Source: Candidatus Kurthia intestinigallinarum
GTDB taxonomy: Bacteria > Bacillota > Bacilli > Bacillales_A > Planococcaceae
Length of the DNA stretch: 64,000 nucleotides
Reading direction: 5' to 3'
Assembly (NCBI RefSeq): GCF_003991225.1
Contig: NZ_JTFC01000031.1
Span: 806,001 to 870,000 of the forward strand
Each line of letters begins with the position of its first letter. The first letter of the stretch is position 1. The position numbers and the translations under genes were made by a program. Shown here piece by piece: positions 41,024 through 49,756 of the stretch. A model generated the notes under the pieces. It had not been told where the DNA came from and searched no databases. It worked only from the letters and a program-made list of their open reading frames with translations.

Positions 41024-41647
41024 ATGTCAAAGACAACTGGGCGAACAATTGGTAGACCAAAAAAAGATTCGCAAAATATACCGATGCAACAAAAAATTCT
41101 AATCGTTGCATCAAAAGAATTCATGACTCATGGCTATAAAGCTGTCTCAATGGATAGCATAGCAGAAGCTGGGAATGTTACGAAGGCAACAATTTATTAT
41201 TATTACAATTCAAAAGCTGCACTGTTCACCGAAACGATTATTCAACTGATGAGTCGCATAAAAAAAAGGACCGAGTGTGTGCTTGCAGACGAACGCTATT
41301 CGTTTAAAGAACGCTTAATTAATTTACTTGAAGTGTATGCCAATGCCACAGCAAATGTCGATATTAATAATTTTATTCGCGAGGCCTTCCCTAGCTTGTC
41401 GCCTGCACAACAGCAAAGTGTTCATGCATCGGAGGAATTTATGCATGAAGCGATTCGTGATGCATTCGAACGAGAAATGCTACTTGGAACGATTCCTAAA
41501 AAAGATGTGACATTTATTTTGCATACCTTTTTAGCGCTAATGAATGTTGGACGTTATACTGATTATGATGAAACACGTCTCTTTGAAACACCTCGCCAAG
41601 GAGCAGAAGAAATCATCCGATTTTTCTGGGCTGGACTGTTTTCTTAA
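41024..41647 (+). CDS. TetR/AcrR-family transcriptional regulator
   Basis: 207 residues. Helix-turn-helix ILIVASKEFMTHGYKAVSMDSIAEAGNVTKATIYYYYNSKAALF near 25-70, the standard TetR N-terminus; the C-terminal ligand-binding domain is helical and variable. It begins with a basic arm (TTGRTIGRPKKD). It should repress the divergent MMPL transporter and itself. ATG 41024 preferred over TTG 41021, with GAGGGG upstream. Followed by a terminator. Confidence 0.87.
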   Translation: MSKTTGRTIGRPKKDSQNIPMQQKILIVASKEFMTHGYKAVSMDSIAEAGNVTKATIYYYYNSKAALFTETIIQLMSRIKKRTECVLADERYSFKERLINLLEVYANATANVDINNFIREAFPSLSPAQQQSVHASEEFMHEAIRDAFEREMLLGTIPKKDVTFILHTFLALMNVGRYTDYDETRLFETPRQGAEEIIRFFWAGLFS

Positions 41648-41653
41648 CTACAT

Positions 41654-41690
41654 GAGAATCGCAAAAAATTGCGATTCTCCTTTTCTATTT
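41654..41690 (+). terminator. Terminator of tetR
   Basis: GAGAATCGCAA-AAAA-TTGCGATTCTC then CTTTTCTATTTT. Confidence 0.85.
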
Positions 41691-41774
41691 TAGGGGCCAA
41701 ATTCAGTAAGACACCTTAGTATTTTTTTGCTACAATGAGGTTATATACGTTTGTACGGAAAGGATGTTTAGACA

Positions 41775-42803
41775 TTGACACAGCACGCTGAAAAAGAACT
41801 TTTACAGCCGACGATGCTTTGCGACCAAAAAGGGAATTTAAATCCCCAAGCAATCGGCTATGCTCGACAACCATTGATTACAAGTAATTTGAAGGGTCAT
41901 TTTATGCGTAAGAAAAAGTGGAATTATTGGTGTGTCTTTGGCGATGAAATTTTATTTTCAGCGACGATTAGCCACCTCGATTATGCGGTCGTGTGCTTTG
42001 TCTACTTCCTAGAATATGAAACACAGCGCTTTTTCGAAAAAACAATTACATTGCCACCACTGAGTCATCATGTAAAAATGTCTGAGGAAGTACTACAAAC
42101 TGTCACCTTCAATAATAGTGAAATGAAAATCAATATTTTACATACAGCTCAGCATGAAACGAAGCTAAGTGTGTATGTACCTGATTTTGATGATGATATA
42201 CTCGAAGCGGAGCTGACAATTAGCCATCCAAAGGACGATGAATCGCTAAATGTAGTTATTCCATGGAACCGCAAAACCTTCCAATTCACAGCGAAGCACC
42301 ATAACCTACCAACTACTGGCTATGTCAAACTCGGTGATAAGAAGTATCTCTTTGAGCCACTCGAATCATTCGCTGTTCTCGACTACGGGCGTGGGATATG
42401 GCCGCGCGTGGCAACATGGAACTGGGGAATGGCCTCCCAACGACTGGGCTTCCATCGTGTTGGCTTAAATCTTGGTGGTTCATGGACAGATGGCACCGGT
42501 ATGACAGAAAATGCACTGTTCATTGATGGGCATATGACGAAAATTCATGAGGATGTATTATTCGCCTATGATGCTGCCGATTATATGAAGCCATGGAAAG
42601 TAAAGACGCGTTTTTCAAAAGATGTGGAGCTAACATTCACCCCATTTTTCGAGCGTGTCGCCGAATCAGATGCGAAGCTTGTGACGTCAGTAGTTCATCA
42701 AATGGTCGGTTATTACAATGGGCGCGTCAAAATGGACAACGGCGCCTACTTTCATATTCAACAGCTACTTGGCACATGCGAGGAGCATATCGCTAAATGG
42801 TAA
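41775..42803 (+). CDS. DUF2804 family protein
   Basis: 342 residues, soluble, rich in beta structure: PTMLCDQKGNLNPQAIGYAR at the N-terminus, KKWNYWCVFG near 48, then YGRGIWPRVATWNWG near 205 and GLNLGGSWTDGTGMTENA near 227, all strongly conserved DUF2804 blocks. The fold resembles lipocalin-like/hydratase (AttH-type) proteins; activity unknown. TTG start 41775 with AAAGGATG upstream. Single gene with its own terminator. Confidence 0.8.
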   Translation: MTQHAEKELLQPTMLCDQKGNLNPQAIGYARQPLITSNLKGHFMRKKKWNYWCVFGDEILFSATISHLDYAVVCFVYFLEYETQRFFEKTITLPPLSHHVKMSEEVLQTVTFNNSEMKINILHTAQHETKLSVYVPDFDDDILEAELTISHPKDDESLNVVIPWNRKTFQFTAKHHNLPTTGYVKLGDKKYLFEPLESFAVLDYGRGIWPRVATWNWGMASQRLGFHRVGLNLGGSWTDGTGMTENALFIDGHMTKIHEDVLFAYDAADYMKPWKVKTRFSKDVELTFTPFFERVAESDAKLVTSVVHQMVGYYNGRVKMDNGAYFHIQQLLGTCEEHIAKW

Positions 42804-42808
42804 TAACA

Positions 42809-42843
42809 AGAATCGCTTATTTCTACTAAGCGATTCTTTTTTA
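42809..42843 (+). terminator. Terminator of the DUF2804 gene
   Basis: AGAATCGCTTA-TTTCTAC-TAAGCGATTCT then TTTTTT. Confidence 0.9.
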
Positions 42844-42845
42844 TT

Positions 42846-43474
42846 TTGTAGCTGCGAATGAAAACCCCAACTGGCGTGTTTTGGATACGACATATTTTTG
42901 AATAAGTGTCAGCCATCCGTCTATATACATACGAAGTTATTAATCATTTGTTTAAATAAAGACTTTTGCAAGATAACTACTAAAAGTTTGGCGGTAATTA
43001 CGATAACTTTTCAATTGAGGTCGCTCAAAATAGGGCATTTTTATCCCATTTTATGCCTTTTTGGGTTCATTTTGAGCCTCTGCCGGAAAATAGCGCCATT
43101 TAAAAGATCGAGGTTTTTCTAGCATGGTCAATTAAAAAAAACTACCCAAAAACGTAGAAAATGGGGCGCTTTTAAGCCTCTACGGGTTGAAAACGGCCTG
43201 TTTCAATTCTTATGATTACTAATTATTTGCTTTTTCATATTAACTGAACCGATTTAATAGAGGCATTACGCATGGTTTTTATGGTAATACGAATGTTTTA
43301 CCGGGCTATTGGCATACCTTGTCACATAATTAACAATAAGTCGTAGGCAAAAGACGCTTTCGCGTGTGATAAGCCATTTCTCTCGGTTCATATCGCCAAA
43401 GCTAGCGAAAACTTTTGTTGTCGAAAAAAATGGCGTATAGTAAAGGGTATGACTTTTTGATGGAGGGATTTTTC
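42846..43474. other. Gene-free 630-bp region with a short direct repeat
   Basis: No frame with a ribosome site is seen. AGCCTCTGCCGGAAAATAGC (43075-43094) recurs in altered form as AGCCTCTACGGGTTGAAAAC (43175-43194), each near GCGCC or GGCGC blocks. The sequence resembles a decayed repeat or remnant. Promoter elements for helD are presumably near the right end, but none is convincing. Confidence 0.4.
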
Positions 43475-45685
43475 ATGCAGCATCCAGAATTTGAACAGGA
43501 GCGCAGTCATTTAGCATACGTCAAACACTATATGGCAAATGTGCTCGAAGAATCGGCGCGTGACGTTGAAACGGCTCAGGACAATATTCGTAAATCGATG
43601 GCTGACTTAGAATATTTAGATTCAAGCTCGAGCTATTTAAATATTTTAACGAATGCTCGCTTCTTTGATATGGCACGTAATCAAAAGGAAGGCTTAGAGG
43701 CTATTATGCAAAAGCCTTATTTTGCACGCATTCATTTTCAAAAGGAAGGCGAAGCAGCTGAAAAATTATACATCGGGAAAACATCGCTATTTGATAAAGA
43801 AACACAGGAGCCTGTCGTCGTCGATTGGCGCTCCCCTGTTGCGAATGTTTATTATGATGGGCGTTTAGGTGACGTAACCTATGACGTCAATGGCGAGGAA
43901 ATGAACGGTCATTTATTTTCAAAGCGCCAATATAAAATTGAGCATGGCAAATTACTCGAAGTACGTGATATTGATTTAACGACGAATGATGAATTACTAC
44001 AAGACGCATTAGCAGGAAAAGCCGACGTGCGTTTAACAGAAATTGTCTCGACGATTCAAGCAGAGCAAAATGAAATTATTCGAGCGCACCTAAAACAGCC
44101 AATTATCGTACAAGGTGCTGCCGGATCTGGAAAGACGACAATTGCACTTCACCGTATTTCGTACTTTTTATATACGATGGGTGAACATTTCAATGCCTCA
44201 CAGCTCATGATTTTAGCACCAAATAATTTATTCATCGACTATATCGCTGATGTTCTACCAGAGCTTGGTGTCGGAAAAATTCGTCAGTCTACCTTCGCAG
44301 ATTATGTGCGTGATGCAACAGGTCTCAAGCTGAAGTTAGAGGATCCTAATCACTATTTAGAACAACTTGTGGCGCTTAATAAACGTAAAGTTGACCTGAA
44401 TATTCCGCGTCTAAAGGGCTCGCTTGAATACCGCGATATGATGCAACAATATGTTGATGAACTGGCGAAGGAAATGGCGGTATTATTTGAAGATGTTTAC
44501 ATCGATAAATACCGTATTTTACGTGCTAGTCATTTGCAGGAGCTATTCCTTGAGGATTACGCGTATTTGCCAATTGAAGAACGTGTTAAAAAAATGAAAT
44601 CGGTGATTCAAAGCCATGTACGCCAAAAGAAAAAACAAATTTTATATACTTTAAATAAGAAATACGATGACATCATCGGTAAGGCGCTCAATATTTTTGA
44701 TGCCGAGCGCCGTAAAAAAGAAGTAACACGTTGGATTGATGAGCGCGACCGTCGCATTCCATCGATTGAAAAAGAAACCAAAACGACTGCTTCTAGCTAT
44801 ATGAAGCGCTTCTCAAAACATAATGTCAAAAAGCTATATCGCGCCTTTTTGACAGAGGATGCTGTACAGCAAATGGTCGCACCGCACTGGACTAAAGCGC
44901 AGCGTAAAAAATTCCAACTTGCGCACACAAAAGAAAAATGGACCAACGAAGACCTTGCGGCGCTGTTTTTCCTACATGCGAAAATCAAAGGCATTAAAGA
45001 GGAGCATAAAATTCGCGTTGTCTTTATTGATGAGGTGCAAGATTATAGCCTCTTCCAGCTGGCTGCATTAAAAGAAGGCTTAGACACCGATATGTTTACG
45101 ATGGTTGGCGACCTTGCACAAGGAATCCATAGCTACCGTTCGCTGACGGACTGGGGGCCTGTACGTGATTTATTCCCGCGTGCAAGCTACAAGACCCTAC
45201 AAAAAAGCTATCGTACGACGATTGAAATTATGGCTGTAGCGAATAAGATTTTATCAAAAATGGACGAAGATTTACCGCTTGTTGAGCCTGTTGTGCGACA
45301 TGGTCTCGAGCCACAGTTCCACGCTCAAAAAGCCTTTGATGCTGCGCAAATCGGTGAATTATTTACCGATATCCAATCGCGTCATCAATCCGTTGCGCTT
45401 ATTTGTAAAACGACTGATGAGGCACAGCGCTTTTCAGAGGAATTACAAGCTGCCGGTATTCACGCGCAGCTACTCGATGAGGGCGCCGCAATCGATCAGC
45501 AGGCGCTGCTTGTTGTACCAAGTCATTTATCAAAAGGGCTTGAGTTTGATGCCGTCATGATTGTATGCGATGACAAAGGCTTCCGTGATACACCGCTTGA
45601 GCGTAAATTATTATATGTCGCAACGACACGCGCGATGCATGAGCTTCACTTAATCGGAAAATCAATGACGGATTTTTTATTATAA
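43475..45685 (+). CDS. helD: RNA polymerase recycling motor HelD
   Basis: 736-residue superfamily 1 ATPase. The N-terminal coiled arm (about 1-70, DNIRKSMADLEYL) inserts into the RNAP secondary channel in B. subtilis HelD. Walker A QGAAGSGKTTIALHRISY near 210, motif II FIDEVQDYS near 522, motif III VGDLAQGI, YRTTIEI, and C-terminal LLVVPSHLSKGLEFDAV with YVATTRAMHELHLIG. HelD removes stalled RNAP from DNA and dissociates delta. Start taken as ATG 43475 behind GGAGGGATTTTTC; the frame from 43415 lacks a site. Ended by repeat R5. Confidence 0.9.
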   Translation: MQHPEFEQERSHLAYVKHYMANVLEESARDVETAQDNIRKSMADLEYLDSSSSYLNILTNARFFDMARNQKEGLEAIMQKPYFARIHFQKEGEAAEKLYIGKTSLFDKETQEPVVVDWRSPVANVYYDGRLGDVTYDVNGEEMNGHLFSKRQYKIEHGKLLEVRDIDLTTNDELLQDALAGKADVRLTEIVSTIQAEQNEIIRAHLKQPIIVQGAAGSGKTTIALHRISYFLYTMGEHFNASQLMILAPNNLFIDYIADVLPELGVGKIRQSTFADYVRDATGLKLKLEDPNHYLEQLVALNKRKVDLNIPRLKGSLEYRDMMQQYVDELAKEMAVLFEDVYIDKYRILRASHLQELFLEDYAYLPIEERVKKMKSVIQSHVRQKKKQILYTLNKKYDDIIGKALNIFDAERRKKEVTRWIDERDRRIPSIEKETKTTASSYMKRFSKHNVKKLYRAFLTEDAVQQMVAPHWTKAQRKKFQLAHTKEKWTNEDLAALFFLHAKIKGIKEEHKIRVVFIDEVQDYSLFQLAALKEGLDTDMFTMVGDLAQGIHSYRSLTDWGPVRDLFPRASYKTLQKSYRTTIEIMAVANKILSKMDEDLPLVEPVVRHGLEPQFHAQKAFDAAQIGELFTDIQSRHQSVALICKTTDEAQRFSEELQAAGIHAQLLDEGAAIDQQALLVVPSHLSKGLEFDAVMIVCDDKGFRDTPLERKLLYVATTRAMHELHLIGKSMTDFLL

Positions 45686-45692
45686 AACAAAA

Positions 45693-45829
45693 AAGAGGCT
45701 GGGACAAAACACGTCATTTTTCTTTTTAGCGTTCGCAACGAAAAGCCGGAACCGCGCTACAGCGCGATTCCGGCTTTTCTTATGCTCATATGAACGGTTG
45801 TTTTTATACGTATGTCAAAGCCTCTTTTG
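45693..45829. repeat. Nested-hairpin repeat R5 (inverse orientation)
   Basis: AAGAGGCTGGGACAAAACACG ... AAGCCGGAACCGCGC / GCGCGATTCCGGCTT ... CGTATGTCAAAGCCTCTTTT, between convergent helD and the GNAT gene. The central stem has a compensatory change: AAGCCGG pairs with CCGGCTT, whereas other copies have AAACCGG/CCGGTTT. Confidence 0.9.
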
Positions 45830-45833
45830 ATTG

Positions 45834-46706
45834 TTATTTTACAACGTAGTAATCAACTTGCCCTTTTACGTGAAAGCCTGCTTTTTTATATAAATTCAGT
45901 GCTTCGTCGTTATCTGTTTCAACATCTAATAATACTTCGGTTTGATTATTTTTTACAGCTTCATTTTGTGCCCATTTTAATAAATTCGTACCGATACCTG
46001 AGCGGCGATAGCCTGGCTCTACAGTGAAGGCTGTCACCCATAGCTCGTGGTCACGTACAGTTGTTGAAATCGTCCCAACTGCTACGCCGTCTTCAATATA
46101 CATCGCAAGCTGCATATGATCATTTTTTTCTGTTTGCGCGACAAGCTGTTCGGTTTCTTCAGCCAGGTCACCAAATCCTGCTTCCATCATATGCTGAAGT
46201 GCTAAATAATCCCCTTGCTCATATGGGCGAATATCGTCATCCTCTGGGAAGACAAGTGCCTGCTCGGCTGCTTCCGTGCTTAGTGTTGCCTCTGATGAAT
46301 TGTATTCATAGCCCACACTTTTTAAGAACCCTTCCGCTGCTTCACTTGGATACGTTGTTGCCATTTCACCTGTTGATTCACGTTCAGATAGTCCGTGCTT
46401 AAAGCCTGCTACAAGCTCTGCTCCAATACCCATACGACGATATGCTGGGTCAACAACTGCTGCCCATTCATACGAATTTAAGCCGAATAAATCAAGCGCA
46501 CTTAATGCGCCGATTAATAAATCTTTGTCATCATCATAGACTAAGACAAAAAAGCCACGTTGCTCGGCTGCTTGCCAAAATGGTGCGTGCATTAACACGC
46601 TATAATCTACGTCGTCCTGTGCTGTTGCACGTGTTAATAATTCAGTTACTTCTTGTTTTGTTTGTTCATCTAACGGATAAGAGGCTTTCATTGCGAAAAG
46701 CTGCAT
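45834..46706 (-). CDS. Tandem GNAT acetyltransferase
   Basis: 290 residues with two GNAT domains. The first (~1-150) has VVDPAYRRMGIGAELV for acetyl-CoA binding; the second (~160-290) has FTVEPGYRRSGIGTNLLKWA, then DVETDNDEALNLYKKAGF. The target is unknown. Start taken as ATG 46706 with GAAGGTGGTTCTAA; a GTG 12 bases earlier lies in that site. Convergent with helD across R5. Confidence 0.85.
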   Translation of the reverse strand: MQLFAMKASYPLDEQTKQEVTELLTRATAQDDVDYSVLMHAPFWQAAEQRGFFVLVYDDDKDLLIGALSALDLFGLNSYEWAAVVDPAYRRMGIGAELVAGFKHGLSERESTGEMATTYPSEAAEGFLKSVGYEYNSSEATLSTEAAEQALVFPEDDDIRPYEQGDYLALQHMMEAGFGDLAEETEQLVAQTEKNDHMQLAMYIEDGVAVGTISTTVRDHELWVTAFTVEPGYRRSGIGTNLLKWAQNEAVKNNQTEVLLDVETDNDEALNLYKKAGFHVKGQVDYYVVK

Positions 46707-46824
46707 AGTTAGAACCACCTTCTATTATGTTTTTGAAATTGTTTTGTAATCTTTTGTTATCAAAATAAATACTTTTCTAAAATACATCACGGGTATAAAA
46801 TATATAAGGTTTGGAGGCAGATAC

Positions 46825-47889
46825 ATGACACAACGTTTAACTTGGGTCGATGCCATCAAAGGATTTTTAATGATTCTCGTGGTTATCGGCCATTACCCTG
46901 GTGAAATGGACCATCCCATTTTAACGTATATTTATTGGTTTCACATGCCCGCATTCTTTTTACTGAGCGGCTTGTTTTTCCGTCCCGTTTCAAAAAATCA
47001 AACAATTGGCAAGTCGATTAAAAAACGCATGTTGCAATTGATGATTCCTTACGTATTTTTCGTGTCACTTATTACGATTTTACGCTATATTTTAGCATTC
47101 GCAACCGGAAATGATTCGTTGGATTACTATCTCAATGATTTCTATTCTATCGTAATTGGTGGACGCTTTGCACGTGGTTGCTACGCTGTTATTTGGTTTA
47201 TCACAACACTTGTAACGGTTTATGTGCTCTTTATGCTCATGACCCATTATTTAAAACGATGGCTGCAAATTACTGTACTGATTAGCTTCTACATACTCGC
47301 ACAGCTAGAGAGCCACTACGTCATTGATATAGTAGGCGGCGCAGCAGATGCCGCTTCGCAAGCCATTTTTGTGCCGTGGAATCTAGATGTGGCCCTTATG
47401 GCGATTGTTTATTTTGCGATTGGTTACTATGCACGCGATTTACTAAAGCACATTCCACTCGCTCTTTATGTAATCAGTCTTGGCATCGTACTATGGGCAA
47501 TGCGCGCTGTCTGGATTGGGGCGCTTGATTATCATGTTAGTATGAAATTTATTCACTACAATCATCCTGTGCTTGATATCGTTATTCCAATCGCCTGCAT
47601 TATCGTACTACTTGGTACATTCCAGTTTATTACGAAATTTATTCGCCTGCGTGTACTAGAGGTCGTTGAGCGGCATTCACTCATTATTATGTATGCCCAT
47701 ATTTCATTTGATAAAATTTTTAATAACTTTTTCGATTATGGCATCGTTGGCTATACGCTCGTGAGCTTTATTCCGTCGATTCTTATATCATGGCTTTTCA
47801 TGCGCTTTATACCATATGCGTCGTTTTTAACAGGGAATTTGCGCGCGGATCGACCAGCCTATTTTAAGAAACGATTGTTTATTGTGTAA
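46825..47889 (+). CDS. Acyltransferase family 3 membrane protein
   Basis: 354 residues with about ten hydrophobic segments. N-terminus TWVDAIKGFLMILVVIGHY carries the catalytic His of acyltransferase 3 enzymes (after the R/K-D-hydrophobic block), and FHMPAFFLLSGLFFRP is the second hallmark. These O-acetylate surface polysaccharides or peptidoglycan at the membrane. No glycan cluster adjoins, so the substrate is open. ATG 46825 with TTTGGAGGCAGATAC. Single gene. Confidence 0.83.
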   Translation: MTQRLTWVDAIKGFLMILVVIGHYPGEMDHPILTYIYWFHMPAFFLLSGLFFRPVSKNQTIGKSIKKRMLQLMIPYVFFVSLITILRYILAFATGNDSLDYYLNDFYSIVIGGRFARGCYAVIWFITTLVTVYVLFMLMTHYLKRWLQITVLISFYILAQLESHYVIDIVGGAADAASQAIFVPWNLDVALMAIVYFAIGYYARDLLKHIPLALYVISLGIVLWAMRAVWIGALDYHVSMKFIHYNHPVLDIVIPIACIIVLLGTFQFITKFIRLRVLEVVERHSLIIMYAHISFDKIFNNFFDYGIVGYTLVSFIPSILISWLFMRFIPYASFLTGNLRADRPAYFKKRLFIV

Positions 47890-47906
47890 GCTATTGTTTT
47901 ATAACG

Positions 47907-47945
47907 AAAAGAAGGAATTGCAAAAGCGCAATTCCTTCTTTTTTT
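47907..47945. terminator. Bidirectional terminator
   Basis: AAAGAAGGAATTGC-AAAAGC-GCAATTCCTTCTTT with A/T flanks between convergent genes. Confidence 0.9.
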
Positions 47946-47950
47946 CTGAA

Positions 47951-49756
47951 CTATTTCCCTTGCATGACCATATCGTAATAGCGCCCTTTGGATGCGAATA
48001 ATTCCTCGCGTGGGCCACCTTCGAGTAGCTTGCCATGCTCTAAAACGAAAATGAAATCGGCATTTTTCACGGTATTTAAACGGTGTGCAATGACAATGCT
48101 CGTACGCCCTTTCATGAGACGATCGAGTGCTTCTTGAATCGCCATTTCGGTCACCGTATCAATGCTACTCGTCGCCTCATCGAGAAGTAGAATTGCCGGG
48201 TCTGCCACGAGTGCTCGTGCAATCGACAATAATTGCTTTTGCCCCTGACTAATGTCGCCACCATCCTCGGTTAGTACATGATCATAGCCGCCCTCTAATT
48301 TTTCAATAAATTGATGTGCATTCGCCTGTTTTGCTGCCTGTTCAATTGCTGCATCACTTGCATCTAAGCGACCATAGCGAATATTATCTCGAATCGTTCC
48401 TTCAAATAAAAATGGATCCTGTAACACAAAGGCCATCTGTGCGCGCAAATCCGTTCTACTAATCGTCTCAATCGCGCGCCCATCGATTGTCAGCTCCCCG
48501 TCATCTACATCGTAAAATCGTGCAATCAGCTGCATAATTGTCGTTTTCCCAGCGCCTGTCGCACCTACTAGCGCAGCTGTTTTCCCCGCTGGAATATCAA
48601 AGCTAATGTTCGAAAGTGTTGGCTTCTCTGTTGCCACATCATAGCGAAACGTCACATCATCAAATTTGATATGTCCTGCCAAGCGTTCTTTTAAAGGTTT
48701 TGCATGCGGCTCTTTTTCGACTTCTTCATCGAGAATCTCAAAAACACGCTCCGCCCCTGCAATCGCAGATAATACATTGTTAAATTGGTTCGCTAAATCA
48801 TTTAGTGGACGTGTAAACTGCCGCGCATATTCGGTAAAGATGACAATCGTACCGACGGATAAATGCCCGTTGACCGCTAAAATCCCACCGGCACCTGCAA
48901 CAAGCGCGAAGCTCGCATTATTTAAAAAGTTCATGACTTTTGGAATCCCACCAGAATAGACATTCGCCCAATAGCCAACATGCCGTAGCTCATCCGCCTT
49001 CCCGGTGAAGTCCTCAATCATACGCTCCTCCTGTGAATAGGCTTTGACAATTAGTTGACCTGAAATCGACTCCTCGACCATACCATTTAAAGTACCAAGA
49101 CGCTGCTGTTGGCCTTTAAAAAGTGGACCTGTACGACGTGTAATCCAGCGCGTCGCAATAAACATCACTGGAATAATAATCATTGTAATGAGCGTCAGTA
49201 GCGGACTCATCGTCAGCATCACAACAACCGTCCCCGTCAGCACTAGGACACTTGAAAACACTTGAATGAATGTACTATTTAAGGTCGAGCTGACATTGTC
49301 CATATCATTCGTCATGCGGCTCATTAATTCCCCGTGCTGCTTACGGTCAAAAAAGGAAATCGGTAACTTTTGAAATTGATTAAAGAGCTCCGTGCGCATG
49401 CGGTAGACGGTTTGCTGTGCAATGCCAATCATCCAATAATTTTGTAAGAACAACGTAATAGACAATACGATGTAGCTAATCGCAATAACCGCAATAATGG
49501 TCGCCATACCACTAAGCTCACGCGCAATAATATGCGCATCAATTAAGCGCCCAATTAAAAACGGGCCTAGTAATTGTAGTCCTGAGCTAAGGACTACCAT
49601 TAATAACACAATGAGCAATAACGCGCGCTGTTCATCTACATAATGCCAAATACGTTTTAAAGTAGCGCCCATATTAGACGCTTTATCGCGCTGTTTTTTC
49701 TTTTTTTGAAGCATGTCCTTCGTCAAAATGGGCTCGTAGCCAAATGGTTTAAACAT
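47951..49756 (-). CDS. bmrD: Heterodimeric ABC exporter, consensus half (BmrD-like)
   Basis: 601 residues: a type IV exporter transmembrane domain (six helices, ~45-335) and an ATPase domain (~355-600). Walker A GATGAGKTT, Walker B ILLLDEATSSID with the catalytic Glu, H-loop IAHRLN; the signature is altered (ISQGQKQ in place of LSGGQ). Start taken as ATG 49756 with AGGAGGCGAGC, overlapping the bmrC-like stop by eight bases. It pairs with the upstream half; together they are expected to expel drugs. The symbol is assigned by similarity of arrangement to B. subtilis BmrCD. Confidence 0.82.
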   Translation of the reverse strand: MFKPFGYEPILTKDMLQKKKKQRDKASNMGATLKRIWHYVDEQRALLLIVLLMVVLSSGLQLLGPFLIGRLIDAHIIARELSGMATIIAVIAISYIVLSITLFLQNYWMIGIAQQTVYRMRTELFNQFQKLPISFFDRKQHGELMSRMTNDMDNVSSTLNSTFIQVFSSVLVLTGTVVVMLTMSPLLTLITMIIIPVMFIATRWITRRTGPLFKGQQQRLGTLNGMVEESISGQLIVKAYSQEERMIEDFTGKADELRHVGYWANVYSGGIPKVMNFLNNASFALVAGAGGILAVNGHLSVGTIVIFTEYARQFTRPLNDLANQFNNVLSAIAGAERVFEILDEEVEKEPHAKPLKERLAGHIKFDDVTFRYDVATEKPTLSNISFDIPAGKTAALVGATGAGKTTIMQLIARFYDVDDGELTIDGRAIETISRTDLRAQMAFVLQDPFLFEGTIRDNIRYGRLDASDAAIEQAAKQANAHQFIEKLEGGYDHVLTEDGGDISQGQKQLLSIARALVADPAILLLDEATSSIDTVTEMAIQEALDRLMKGRTSIVIAHRLNTVKNADFIFVLEHGKLLEGGPREELFASKGRYYDMVMQGK

